From an uncultured Paracoccaceae bacterium (GTDB lineage Bacteria; Pseudomonadota; Alphaproteobacteria; Rhodobacterales; Rhodobacteraceae), in NCBI GenBank assembly GCA_947496535.1, contig CANMDE010000002.1, forward strand, positions 434,001 through 498,000: a DNA stretch of 64,000 bases. Reading direction: 5' to 3'. A program made the position numbers and the translations under genes. The notes below the pieces were generated by a model. That model was not told the origin of the DNA and did no database searches. It saw nothing but the letters and a program-made list of their open reading frames with translations. Position 1 is the stretch's first letter. The number at the start of each line of letters is the position of its first letter. Positions 26,263 through 34,441 of the stretch are shown here, one piece after another.

Positions 26263-26589
26263 AACGTCAATTTATTCCAAACCTTGCCTAGTTTGATGCT
26301 GGTAGGCAAGAAGTTTGTTTTGTAGCCCAGCGTCGAACAAGATGAATTCCAGCGCAGCATTTGTTAATTAGTGCGTCCACTTCAAAAGCGATTTTTTTGA
26401 ATCTCCGCAATGATGGGTCCGCCGCTGCATCGCAGCTTGCGGCTGGATGTCTCCTTTGGGCCGTCCTCATCACCGCGAAACGGCTCTGGTATCGAGATGC
26501 TGCGTTTGCTCCAATGACAGCAAGGAGCCCATATTGCTTGATGCCGTATTTCGCACGAATGGCCGCTTCAATGCTGGTACCTTAGCATC
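26263..26589. other. Non-coding region between the glycine riboswitch and an AraC gene
   Basis: No gene is supported here. The gcv promoter should lie close to 26265-26330 (minus strand), but I do not recognise a clear -35/-10 pair. The motif GCACGAATGGCCGCTTCA at 26553-26570 resembles sequences at 41161 and 42556, so part of the stretch may be a relic of a dispersed intergenic sequence. Confidence 0.4.
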
Positions 26590-27606
26590 TTATTCGTTGT
26601 CAGACAGATTTCCCTTGCGCCATTGTGACGGTGTTTGGCCGGTCACGCGCAAGAACTCACGGTTGAAGTTGGATTTCGTTGCGAACCCTGCGGTCAAGGA
26701 TACTTCCATGATTGTCTTCTGCGTTGAGCACAACAGAGTGCGGGCTTCCCGAATGCGAAAGTCATTTACGAACTGAGAAACGCTCATGCCTCGTGCCCTG
26801 TTTATTGCATTTGAAACCTGCCGGGCTGGCAGGCCAAGTTTTCGCGCGAGGCGTCGCAGGCTGAGGTCTTCGTTTCGGTGCAGTCCGTCTTGTACGAAAA
26901 GGCTTTCAAGACGGTTCACAATATCGCTGTCTTGTTCGGTCGCCTCTGGCCCCAACGTGACACTTTCTTCTTCAGGTTCAGACAGTTCGTCCGCGCGCCC
27001 AAAAAATGCTGCGAGACCAATCACAACGACAAATGCGGTTTGCACAAAGGTCAGGATCAAGCCCGCATTTCGTCCGTCATTTTGTATGAAATCGATGATC
27101 AGATAGATGTCCGTCAACCCAGACAATACCAAAGCTGCCCCTGTCAGCCCCAATGCAAACCGGATCTCATGTGTATTGCTGATTGGTGACAGGCTGAGTG
27201 CATCTGCACCCTTCCACCAAAGCCGAAGCAGCAAAAGGCCGAAGCCCAGATACGTCATTAGAATCAGCGGATCAGGAAGGACCGGCAATGCCGCAAAGAC
27301 AAGCCAATTCAGTGCAATGACGGCAAAGGGCCAAAGGCGCCGCGCTGTTTGACGACCCGTGAGAGCCGCATATGACAGATAGGCCACGGCAGGCAACACG
27401 GGGGCCAGTATGATCAAGAAAGTCGCAACGCCCTCAATTTCGTAGCCCCACCGCAGCGAGACCAAAAGTGATTGCACCGCATAAAGCGCTATGAGGCCGG
27501 CAAACAGTTGATGCGCGCGCAACGCCATGTCTCGGGTCAACAAGATGCGACACAGCAACAGCGCCAGAAACAAGGTGGCGAACAAAGGAAGAGGAACAAA
27601 CAACAT
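26590..27606 (-). CDS. Membrane-anchored AraC-family transcriptional regulator
   Basis: 338 aa. The N-terminal about 210 residues are hydrophobic with about seven predicted helices, starting L-F-V-P-L-P-L-F-A-T-L-F-L-A-L-L-L. The C-terminal about 105 residues are an AraC/XylS DNA-binding domain, including L-S-L-R-R-L-A-R-K-L-G-L-P and the second helix-turn-helix T-A-G-F-A-T-K-S-N-F-N-R-E-F. Such seven-helix AraC proteins are thought to sense signals at the membrane. It is divergent from the hydrolase gene at 27753, and the shared 146-base promoter region holds a direct repeat, so it may control that gene, itself or both. Confidence 0.87.
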   Translation of the reverse strand: MLFVPLPLFATLFLALLLCRILLTRDMALRAHQLFAGLIALYAVQSLLVSLRWGYEIEGVATFLIILAPVLPAVAYLSYAALTGRQTARRLWPFAVIALNWLVFAALPVLPDPLILMTYLGFGLLLLRLWWKGADALSLSPISNTHEIRFALGLTGAALVLSGLTDIYLIIDFIQNDGRNAGLILTFVQTAFVVVIGLAAFFGRADELSEPEEESVTLGPEATEQDSDIVNRLESLFVQDGLHRNEDLSLRRLARKLGLPARQVSNAINRARGMSVSQFVNDFRIREARTLLCSTQKTIMEVSLTAGFATKSNFNREFLRVTGQTPSQWRKGNLSDNE

Positions 27607-27655
27607 AACAGACTGACATTTCTGGACGATTTTGACCGTGTTTATCTTGAATCGT

Positions 27656-27689
27656 GTTTCAGGACGACCTCAAACGCGTTTCAGGACGA
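27656..27689 (+). promoter_or_regulatory. Direct repeat between divergent AraC and hydrolase genes, probable operator
   Basis: GTTTCAGGACGA occurs at 27656-27667 and again, identical, at 27678-27689. The copies are offset by 22 bases, about two turns of the helix. A weaker relative, ATTTCTGGACGA, is at 27618-27629. Direct repeats with helical phasing are typical AraC/XylS binding sites, and the repeat lies 64-97 bases upstream of the hydrolase start. Binding by the adjacent regulator is inferred. Confidence 0.6.
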
Positions 27690-27752
27690 TTGCCGTGGGC
27701 ATTCGCGTCACAAACGGGGGCATGACTTACTTGACACGCAAGGAGAAGCCCG

Positions 27753-28811
27753 ATGTCAAAGTTAAAATCTATCGCCAGAACAACGGCCTTCGCTGCGGTT
27801 CTCGGATTGTCCGGGTGGGTTGCCTATGAGCTGACGCGTCCGCCTTACGATGGGAATGCAGGTATCACTTACGGATCAGCCGCTGCACCCATTCGTGGGA
27901 CGGATGTTGATTTCAATGTTTGGTACCCCGCTTTGCCCGGCGGCAAGAGCGTTACCGTTGGTGGGAATGGCGTGTTTTATGGCACGCCAGCAGGCCGAGA
28001 TGCGCCGCACAAAGCGGGACGCTTTCCAATGGTTATCATATCTCATGGGGCGGGTGGAAATGCAGGACAATTCGGCTGGATCGCGTCAGAACTGGCGCAA
28101 GCGGGTTTTGTTGTCGTTCTGCCCAATCATCCGGGAACCACAACCGGCAACGCTTCCGCTGAAGCCGCAGTTCGCGTTTGGGAGCGCCCCGCCGATGTAT
28201 CCGCAGTTCTGGATGAAATCACTGCGAATGCGAGCGACTACCCTTACATTGATACGGATCGCATCTCGATTTTAGGGTTCTCGGCGGGGGGATACACAGC
28301 AATGGCAACATCCGGTGCGCGTGTTGATTCCGACCTGTTACAAGGCTTTTGCGATGAAACCGATCACGGCATGTCTGATTGTGCATTTTTGGCCTATTTT
28401 GGCGTCGATTTACATGCACTAGATTTGTCCCCAGCTGCGCAAGATCTGCGCGATCCTCGGATCAGGAGGGCCGTCATTATCGATCCTGGGATTGTTGAAA
28501 CCATGACAGCCGACAGTTTAGCAGGGATCGATATCCCGATGCTAATCATCAACTTAGGCGATGAGGATTCCATCCCGGCGGGGGTTTACGCCCGTGGCGC
28601 AGCCGACGTGATCCCCAATGCGACCTATTCCATTGTTAGGGATGCAATCCACTTCAGCTTTCTGGCGCAATGCAAACCCAAGGGCGCGCAGATTTTGATC
28701 AATGAAGACGAGCTTGATCCGCTCTGTGATGATGCCGGAGGGCGGGACCGCGCGGATATTCATGATGAACTTTCAAACAGAATTGTCGCGTATCTACAGG
28801 AGCACAATTAG
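27753..28811 (+). CDS. Alpha/beta hydrolase with N-terminal membrane or signal segment
   Basis: 352 aa hydrolase of the dienelactone-hydrolase/PAF-acetylhydrolase-like group. A hydrophobic N-terminal segment (about residues 9-25) suggests export or membrane anchoring. The oxyanion-region motif V-I-I-S-H-G-A-G-G and the nucleophile elbow G-F-S-A-G-G (serine near residue 174) are clear. A late histidine in D-A-I-H-F-S-F may complete the triad. An AAGGAG site precedes the ATG. Substrate is unknown. It is divergent from a membrane AraC regulator and probably controlled by it. Confidence 0.85.
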   Translation: MSKLKSIARTTAFAAVLGLSGWVAYELTRPPYDGNAGITYGSAAAPIRGTDVDFNVWYPALPGGKSVTVGGNGVFYGTPAGRDAPHKAGRFPMVIISHGAGGNAGQFGWIASELAQAGFVVVLPNHPGTTTGNASAEAAVRVWERPADVSAVLDEITANASDYPYIDTDRISILGFSAGGYTAMATSGARVDSDLLQGFCDETDHGMSDCAFLAYFGVDLHALDLSPAAQDLRDPRIRRAVIIDPGIVETMTADSLAGIDIPMLIINLGDEDSIPAGVYARGAADVIPNATYSIVRDAIHFSFLAQCKPKGAQILINEDELDPLCDDAGGRDRADIHDELSNRIVAYLQEHN

Positions 28812-28826
28812 ATACACAAAGCAGCC

Positions 28827-28873
28827 GTTGGCGTTGGCGTTGGCGTTGGCGTTGGCGTTGGCGTTGGCGTTGG
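28827..28873 (+). repeat. GTTGGC hexanucleotide tandem repeat
   Basis: Seven perfect GTTGGC units followed by a partial eighth (GTTGG) begin 16 bases after the hydrolase stop codon. Slipped-strand mispairing could change the number of units. The repeat lies outside the coding sequence in the 224-base space before the convergent PhnM-like gene, so length changes would not alter either protein. A hairpin-like GGCCGA...TCGGCC pair follows near 28917-28938. Confidence 0.9.
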
Positions 28874-29035
28874 AAGTGCTAACGGCCGCTCCATCCCGCA
28901 AAGTGTGAATTTACCGGCCGAGCACCTAAAGTCGGCCTGCTCAAACAAGGGTTTGTGAGCCGCCCTCAGATTCGGGTGACATAGGTACTGTCGTTTTGTA
29001 TTTCCGTGTGAAATTTTCGTTAGCTTGGCAAACCC

Positions 29036-30223
29036 CTACTCCGCTGCCAGTCGCATCTCTGCCCCTGTCTCCGTCAGCCGATGGGCCAGACCGCCGGCAA
29101 GATAAGACCAGCGCCCGTTCGCCATGGTGCCTTCGATCTGGCGGGTCGCGCTGTTGATGATCGTTAGATCGGCGCGTAGCCCGCAGGCGATCCGGCCTCG
29201 GTCCTCACGCCCCATGATCCGCGCAGGGTTTTCCGAAAGCAGGGCCCAGCTATCGGCAAACGTCATCACACCGGCATCCGAAAGCGCAAAAGCAGCCTGT
29301 GGCAGGCTGGGATAGTGATAATCCGACACCAGTGCATCGCATAGCCCGTCCTTGATCAGCGGCACAGCCGGGATATTGCCCGATTGTGACCCGCCCCGAA
29401 CCACATTCGGTGCGCCCATGACAACCGGATCGCGCCATGCCTTGGCCGAGGAAGCAGCGCTGTAATGCGTTGGAAATTCGCAGATTTTCGCGCCAATCAT
29501 CGCGTAGTATTCCCGCGTGCTGCCATCGGTATCGTCGTGGCTGCCATAGCGGACCCCCAGATTGTCAAAGGCGGTCGCCAGATTGCACAGATATCGCGGC
29601 ACCTGTGAACCCAGATCAAGGGTCGCTTTTACAAGCGCGCTGTGTTCATCCACACTGCGCCCCGTCCGGGCCGCCCATTTGACAAGTCCCGGATCGTTGG
29701 TCCGCGCCATCTCAAGCGCCTCGTCCAGATGGTTATTGAAGATCACATAGTCGATGCCGTATTTGCGGATCAACGCGATCAGTTGGTCCTGCGTATCGAC
29801 GGTGTGCGTTTCACACCTGATCTGCACTTTCAGGTCGGTCAGAATGCTGGATCGGTGGGCTTCAAGAGCGTCAAGAAATGTCTCTGCAAAGTCGGGGCCC
29901 CGCGTGCCGCCTTCCCATGACCAGCATTGCGCCATCCATGCGGTTGTCACCCCGCTGGCTGCGGCGTCCCTGTCAGTCGCAGCCAGTCCGATAGCCAGTG
30001 GAAAGGGCGCCGAAGGGCGTGGCGCGATGTGATGTTCGAATGCGTCGCCATGCAGATCGATAATGCCGGGCAGGATGTCATAGCCGCGCATATCCAGCTT
30101 GTGCTTGCCGACGACCTCATCGGTGATGCGACCGTGTTCGATTGCGATATCGCCGCGCTCCATCCGTCCGTCCCGCAGGATGGTCGCGCCGCTTAGACCA
30201 AGATGAAGGACACTGGGTGCCAT
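29036..30223 (-). CDS. PhnM-like amidohydrolase (paralogue of RPnTP hydrolase)
   Basis: Amidohydrolase-superfamily protein, 395 aa. I-L-P-G-I-I-D-L-H-G-D-A-F-E-H-H carries the metal-binding histidine pattern of PhnM, though the canonical protein encoded at 37471 has L-H-T-D-N-L-E-R-H. Further matches are Y-G-S-H-D-D-T-D, G-A-P-N-V-V-R-G-G-S-Q-S-G-N and the C-terminal G-L-R-A-D-L. PhnM hydrolyses alpha-ribose-1-alkylphosphonate 5-triphosphate to the 5-phosphate. This divergent copy, in tandem with phnF on the minus strand, may act on a related substrate or serve as a second isozyme. It probably shares the phnF transcript (67-base gap). Confidence 0.85.
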   Translation of the reverse strand: MAPSVLHLGLSGATILRDGRMERGDIAIEHGRITDEVVGKHKLDMRGYDILPGIIDLHGDAFEHHIAPRPSAPFPLAIGLAATDRDAAASGVTTAWMAQCWSWEGGTRGPDFAETFLDALEAHRSSILTDLKVQIRCETHTVDTQDQLIALIRKYGIDYVIFNNHLDEALEMARTNDPGLVKWAARTGRSVDEHSALVKATLDLGSQVPRYLCNLATAFDNLGVRYGSHDDTDGSTREYYAMIGAKICEFPTHYSAASSAKAWRDPVVMGAPNVVRGGSQSGNIPAVPLIKDGLCDALVSDYHYPSLPQAAFALSDAGVMTFADSWALLSENPARIMGREDRGRIACGLRADLTIINSATRQIEGTMANGRWSYLAGGLAHRLTETGAEMRLAAE

Positions 30224-30290
30224 AGCCGACTGCCTCTTTCGATTTCAGCCAACTTAACCTCAGGATGTATCGCTGTTATGACAACGGCAT

Positions 30291-31001
30291 TTAGAGATTG
30301 TTAACGGTCAGCGTCACCCTATCGCCAGAAAACCATGTTCGGCCAAACTCGACCGGCACACCCTTTGCATCAATATTGGTTCCGATACTGCGCAATATCG
30401 GATCGCCTTCGGCCAAGCGCAGATGCAGGGCTTGCGTGGCTGTGGCGAGCTTGGCGTTCAATCGCGTGGTTGCGCGCGTGTAGTCAGCAACGCCGCCGCG
30501 CCGAAGGGCTTCTGTGACGGATCGGGTTTCGTTTAAGTTGTCCAGCAGGTGCGGAAAGCGTTCGGCTGGAAAAACACTGCGAAACAGCGCGATGGGTTGC
30601 CCATCGGCAAGCGAAAGACCTTCATAAACATGGACGGCGGTGCCCTCGTCCAAAGCCAACGCTTCACATTCCCGGGCGTTCCCAGAGCGTGTTTCCAGCG
30701 CCAGAATATCCTTGGCCGGGACACGGCCCGCCGCCGCCAGGTTCTGGTGAAACCGGACCCGCCGTCCAAGCGGGTAATCCGTTGGGGTCATGGCGACAAA
30801 GACACCGGCCCCCCGGCGTGGGTGAACCAGCCCTTCCTCGGCCAGTGCCTTTAACCCATGGCGTACCGTATGACGGTTCACCCCATACTTGGCAGCCAAT
30901 GCCGCCTCAGTCGGTAGCTTGTCGCCAGGGTTGTAGTGCTGGTTCAGAATATCATGGCGCAGGCTGTCTGCGATGGCTTTCCAAATCGGGGTGCGGGTCA
31001 T
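30291..31001 (-). CDS. phnF: Phosphonate operon GntR-family regulator PhnF
   Basis: 236 aa regulator of the GntR/HutC subfamily. The winged helix-turn-helix is at residues 1-70 (G-D-K-L-P-T-E-A-A-L-A-A-K-Y-G-V-N-R-H-T-V-R), followed by a UTRA ligand-binding domain. It is divergent from phnG with 96 bases between them; an inverted repeat and several TCTAG elements there are probable binding sites. By analogy with other PhnF proteins it should repress the phn genes until phosphate is limiting or a phosphonate metabolite is present. The ligand is not known from sequence. Confidence 0.92.
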   Translation of the reverse strand: MTRTPIWKAIADSLRHDILNQHYNPGDKLPTEAALAAKYGVNRHTVRHGLKALAEEGLVHPRRGAGVFVAMTPTDYPLGRRVRFHQNLAAAGRVPAKDILALETRSGNARECEALALDEGTAVHVYEGLSLADGQPIALFRSVFPAERFPHLLDNLNETRSVTEALRRGGVADYTRATTRLNAKLATATQALHLRLAEGDPILRSIGTNIDAKGVPVEFGRTWFSGDRVTLTVNNL

Positions 31002-31049
31002 GCTGTCATCAAAACTTCATACAAGCGGGATTGGCATTTGGGAGGGACT

Positions 31050-31097
31050 CATCTAGTATTTGTCTAGTTGTATAGACAACTGATGAAAGATGTCTAG
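31050..31097 (+). promoter_or_regulatory. Probable PhnF operator between phnF and phnG
   Basis: A perfect inverted repeat has arms TTGTCTA (31060-31066) and TAGACAA (31073-31079) around 6 bases. It overlaps a near-palindrome GTTGTATAGACAAC at 31067-31080. TGTCTAG recurs at 31091-31097, touching the phnG start, and CATCTAG is at 31050-31056. The placement between divergent regulator and operon, and the GT...AC style of the sites, fit GntR/HutC-type operators. Binding by PhnF is inferred. Confidence 0.6.
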
Positions 31098-31553
31098 ATG
31101 AATATGATGAATGATCCGAACGCGGCGCATAAGGAATGGATGGGTTTGCTGGCAAAGGCTCCGGCGGACATGCTGGATCGCCTGTGGGCCAATTTCGCAG
31201 CCAAGCCGGGCCATGATTATCTACGTGCGCCAGAAATTGGCGGCGTGATGGTACGCGGTCGCGCCGGGGCAGTCGGTGCAGCGTTCAATCTGGGTGAGAT
31301 GACCGTGACCCGATGTTCGATAAAGCTGGCGGGCGGCACAGTCGGTCACGCCTACGTGCAGGGACGCTCCAAGGAAAAGGCGACACAAGCAGCGATCATC
31401 GACGCTTTGATGCAAACGGATATGGCTGCGGAGGTAGAGGCGCAATTACTGACGCCATTGCGCGAGGCGGTCGCGGCCAAAAAGTCTACGCGCGCGGCCA
31501 AGACGGCGGCCACGAAAGTCGACTTTTTCACCATGGTACGGGGGGAAGACTGA
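31098..31553 (+). CDS. phnG: C-P lyase core subunit PhnG
   Basis: 151 aa subunit of the PhnGHIJ carbon-phosphorus lyase core complex. The pattern P-E-I-G-G-V-M-V-R-G-R-A-G, then F-N-L-G-E-M-T-V-T-R-C and G-H-A-Y-V-Q-G-R-S is characteristic. With PhnH and PhnI it helps couple phosphonate to the ribose of ATP. Three in-frame ATGs (31098, 31104, 31107) are possible; there is only a weak GAAAG upstream. Its stop overlaps the phnH start. Confidence 0.95.
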   Translation: MNMMNDPNAAHKEWMGLLAKAPADMLDRLWANFAAKPGHDYLRAPEIGGVMVRGRAGAVGAAFNLGEMTVTRCSIKLAGGTVGHAYVQGRSKEKATQAAIIDALMQTDMAAEVEAQLLTPLREAVAAKKSTRAAKTAATKVDFFTMVRGED

Positions 31554-32113
31554 TGAGCGTCGCAGCCCTGGAAGGTGGTTTTCGGGACGGGCCCATCGAT
31601 GCGGCCCATGCGTTCCGCGCGGTCATGAACGCGATGGCCCGTCCGGGCCAGATCCAAAGCGTCGCCGGGGTCAGACCCCCAGCGCCCTTGTCGGTGGCGG
31701 CGGGGGTGGTGGTACTGACGCTGTGCGATCCTGACACGCCGATTTACCTGACCCCTTCATATGACACACCGGCAGTACGCGACTGGATCACGTTTCATAC
31801 GGGCGCGCCTTTGGCGGCACCGGGGCAAGCGGCCTTTGCACTTGGTCCATGGGACGAACTGCCAATTGGTGAATTCAGCATTGGAACGCCAGAATACCCT
31901 GATCGCTCTGCGACCTTGATTGTTGAGATGCCGAAACTCGCCAACGAAGGTTGCGTTCTGACGGGTCCGGGGATCAAGGATGAGACGTTTCTCGGTTTGC
32001 CCGATCCGTCCGCCTTTCAGACCAATGCCCTCATCTTCCCTTTGGGTCTGGATTTTCTGTTCACCTGTGGCGACCGCTTGGCCGGGCTGCCGCGCAGTAC
32101 AAAGGTGTCCTGA
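31553..32113 (+). CDS. phnH: C-P lyase core subunit PhnH
   Basis: 186 aa from the ATG at 31553, which shares a base with the phnG stop (TGATG). The frame stays open to 31313, but that would run through phnG. The sequence A-F-R-A-V-M-N-A-M-A-R-P-G, then L-C-D-P-D-T-P-I-Y-L and the late F-P-L-G-L-D-F-L-F is typical of PhnH. The protein is a PLP-fold-like scaffold without the cofactor in the core complex. It is translationally coupled to phnI by another TGATG junction. Confidence 0.95.
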   Translation: MSVAALEGGFRDGPIDAAHAFRAVMNAMARPGQIQSVAGVRPPAPLSVAAGVVVLTLCDPDTPIYLTPSYDTPAVRDWITFHTGAPLAAPGQAAFALGPWDELPIGEFSIGTPEYPDRSATLIVEMPKLANEGCVLTGPGIKDETFLGLPDPSAFQTNALIFPLGLDFLFTCGDRLAGLPRSTKVS

Positions 32114-33249
32114 TGTATGTGGCTGTCAAAGGCGGCGAGCGGGCGATTGATAATGCTCACGCATGGCTCGCCGAAGAGCGGCGGGGCGATCCGTCGGTGG
32201 CAGAACTGTCGGTTGCACAAATCCGCGAACAGCTGACGCTGGCCGTGAACCGGGTGATGGCCGAAGGGTCGCTTTACGATGCCGATCTGGCTGCACTGGC
32301 CATCAAACAATCGCGCGGCGATCTGATCGAGGCGATTTTCCTGATCCGCGCCTACCGCACCACGCTGCCACGTTTTGGCGGGTCCGAACCCATCGATACC
32401 GAGGGGATGACCTGTGACCGGCGCGTGTCGGCCACGTTCAAGGACGCGCCCGGCGGGCAGGTGCTGGGGCCGACATTTGACTACACGCACCGGCTTTTGG
32501 ACTTCAAACTAGCCGCAGATGGCGAGGTGGGAGAGGTTCCGACGGCTGAGCACGCAGATGGCTCGACACCTCACATCATGTCATTTTTGGACCGTGAGGA
32601 TTTGCTGCAATCAGAGCCCGCGGGCGACGAAACACCCCCTGACCTGACGCGGACACCATTGGAACTGCCCGCAGACCGGGCATTGCGGCTGCAAGCCCTG
32701 ACACGCGGGGATGAGGGGTTTCTGCTTGGCATGGCCTACTCCACCCAGCGCGGCTATGCGCGCAATCATGCCTTTGTCGCGGAACTTCGGATAGGCGCGG
32801 TAGCGGTTGAATTGGACATTCCCGAACTGGGCTTCGCTGTTGAGATTGGTGAGATCACCGTAACGGAATGCGAAACTGTCAACCAATTCCAAGGCTCAAA
32901 GACGGAACCACCGCAATTCACCCGCGGCTATGGGCTGGTCTTCGGGATGAGCGAACGCAAGGCGATTTCCATGGCGCTGGTGGACCGGGCGTTGCGGTGG
33001 GAGGAATTGGGTGAGGATAATGTAGGTGCCCCTGCGCAGAATGAAGAGTTTGTTCTATATCATTCTGACAACATTAAAGCGACCGGATTTCTGGAACATA
33101 TCAAATTACCACACTATGTGGACTTTCAGTCTGAGCTTGAGTTGATCCGAAAGCTTCGTCGCGAAGCGCAGGCGTCATCCTGTGATACAACGGCAGGAGC
33201 CTCCGGCGGGAGTTTATCTGCCAAGATGAAGACGGAGGCGGCAGAATGA
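32113..33249 (+). CDS. phnI: C-P lyase core subunit PhnI
   Basis: 378 aa subunit with nucleosidase activity; with PhnG, PhnH and PhnL it forms ribose 1-alkylphosphonate 5-triphosphate from ATP and phosphonate. Y-V-A-V-K-G-G-E-R-A-I at the N-terminus, I-K-Q-S-R-G-D-L-I-E-A-I-F-L-I-R-A-Y, and M-A-Y-S-T-Q-R-G-Y-A-R-N-H are hallmarks. The gene does not run into phnJ: a 325-base gap follows, which is unusual in an otherwise overlapping operon. Confidence 0.96.
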   Translation: MYVAVKGGERAIDNAHAWLAEERRGDPSVAELSVAQIREQLTLAVNRVMAEGSLYDADLAALAIKQSRGDLIEAIFLIRAYRTTLPRFGGSEPIDTEGMTCDRRVSATFKDAPGGQVLGPTFDYTHRLLDFKLAADGEVGEVPTAEHADGSTPHIMSFLDREDLLQSEPAGDETPPDLTRTPLELPADRALRLQALTRGDEGFLLGMAYSTQRGYARNHAFVAELRIGAVAVELDIPELGFAVEIGEITVTECETVNQFQGSKTEPPQFTRGYGLVFGMSERKAISMALVDRALRWEELGEDNVGAPAQNEEFVLYHSDNIKATGFLEHIKLPHYVDFQSELELIRKLRREAQASSCDTTAGASGGSLSAKMKTEAAE

Positions 33250-33251
33250 TC

Positions 33252-33512
33252 TCAGAACCGCGTTTTTTTGATTGGGCTTTCATATTGTGGTTTGCTGTCT
33301 GCGGCGGCTTCGACATGCCGGCCGGGCCGGGTCAGCTTTGCCCATGCTCTACGCGCAAAAAACTGCAAAGTCACAACGATCAGGAGAAATGCCGCGAGCG
33401 CACCAAAGATCGATCCCATACTTATCATGATGCAAGCATCTCCCGCGCCAAATATGATGGCGTAAAGAATGCTGACGGTTTCGGTGCAGTCATCAGTCAA
33501 AACGCTATCCAA
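33252..33512 (-). CDS. Possible small membrane protein antisense to the phn operon
   Basis: The phnI-phnJ gap contains an open frame on the opposite strand. From a TTG at 33512 (GGGGG lies upstream) it gives about 86 aa with one clear membrane helix (I-F-G-A-L-A-A-F-L-L-I-V-V-T-L) followed by basic residues and a polar tail. The frame extends to 33596, but that would overlap the phnJ start. I do not recognise a family. It could be a real small protein or a chance frame in an insertion; the membrane-like composition is the main support. Confidence 0.35.
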   Translation of the reverse strand: MDSVLTDDCTETVSILYAIIFGAGDACIMISMGSIFGALAAFLLIVVTLQFFARRAWAKLTRPGRHVEAAADSKPQYESPIKKTRF

Positions 33513-33574
33513 TTTTTTTCCCCCGTCCCGTTTTTCGGTTTGGTCTGGCGTCGGGCTTTCAGATTGGCGACGCC

Positions 33575-34441
33575 ATGAACGATTACAACTTCGCATATCT
33601 TGATGAACAAACCAAACGGATGATCCGCCGCGCGATCCTGAAAGGGTTGGCTATTCCCGGCTATCAGGTGCCATTCGCCAGCCGTGAAATGCCCATGCCC
33701 TATGGTTGGGGGACGGGTGGCGTACAGGTATCCGCCGCGGTTCTGACACCCGACGATACGTTCAAGGTCATCGATCAGGGCGCCGATGACACCACGAACG
33801 CGGTTTCCATCCGCCGGTTCTTTGAAAAGACAGCCGGCGTGTCGGTGACGGAAGCAACCGCAGACGCGACCGTCATCCAGACCCGCCACCGCATCCCGGA
33901 AGAACCGCTGCGCGAGGATCAGATCCTTGTCTATCAGGTGCCGATCCCCGAACCGCTGCGTTTTCTGGAACCGTCAGAGATTGAGACACGCAAGATGCAC
34001 AGCCTTGAGGAATACGGGTTGATGCATGTGAAGCTCTACGAAGACATCAGCCAGCACGGTGCAATAGCGACGGCCTATGCCTATCCGGTCAAGGTCGAAG
34101 GACGTTATGTCATGGACCCATCACCCATCCCGAAATTCGACAATCCAAAATTGGAGATGGACGCAATCCAGCTTTTTGGTGCAGGGCGCGAGCAACGCAT
34201 CTACGCAATCCCGCCTCATACGCAGGTTGTCAGCCTTGATTTCGATGACCACCCGTTTGAGCCGACAAAAGCAGACCACGCTTGCGACATTTGCGGCGCG
34301 GAGGACAGCTATCTTGATGAGCTGATTGTGGACGATCAGGGCGGTCGGATGTTCATGTGTTCTGACACCGACTATTGCAACGGGCGCCGCGCTGCGGGCA
34401 ATGCGGGAACGCAGAGCATACCGATGGAGGCAACAGAATGA
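33575..34441 (+). CDS. phnJ: Radical SAM C-P lyase PhnJ
   Basis: 288 aa catalytic subunit that cleaves the carbon-phosphorus bond using an iron-sulfur cluster and S-adenosylmethionine. Four cysteines occur as C-D-I-C (residues 237 and 240), then C262 and C268, reproducing the C-x2-C-x21-C-x5-C spacing of Escherichia coli PhnJ. Y-N-F-A-Y-L-D-E-Q-T-K-R at the N-terminus is typical. Its stop overlaps the NIPSNAP gene (ATGA at 34438). Because of the gap after phnI it may have its own promoter or depend on read-through. Confidence 0.97.
   Translation: MNDYNFAYLDEQTKRMIRRAILKGLAIPGYQVPFASREMPMPYGWGTGGVQVSAAVLTPDDTFKVIDQGADDTTNAVSIRRFFEKTAGVSVTEATADATVIQTRHRIPEEPLREDQILVYQVPIPEPLRFLEPSEIETRKMHSLEEYGLMHVKLYEDISQHGAIATAYAYPVKVEGRYVMDPSPIPKFDNPKLEMDAIQLFGAGREQRIYAIPPHTQVVSLDFDDHPFEPTKADHACDICGAEDSYLDELIVDDQGGRMFMCSDTDYCNGRRAAGNAGTQSIPMEATE

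Noticed and set aside
28702..28908. Frame reading the GTTGGC array as a leucine-alanine repeat protein
   Set aside because: It is out of frame with the hydrolase, lacks a ribosome site, and the repeat is simply a multiple of three.
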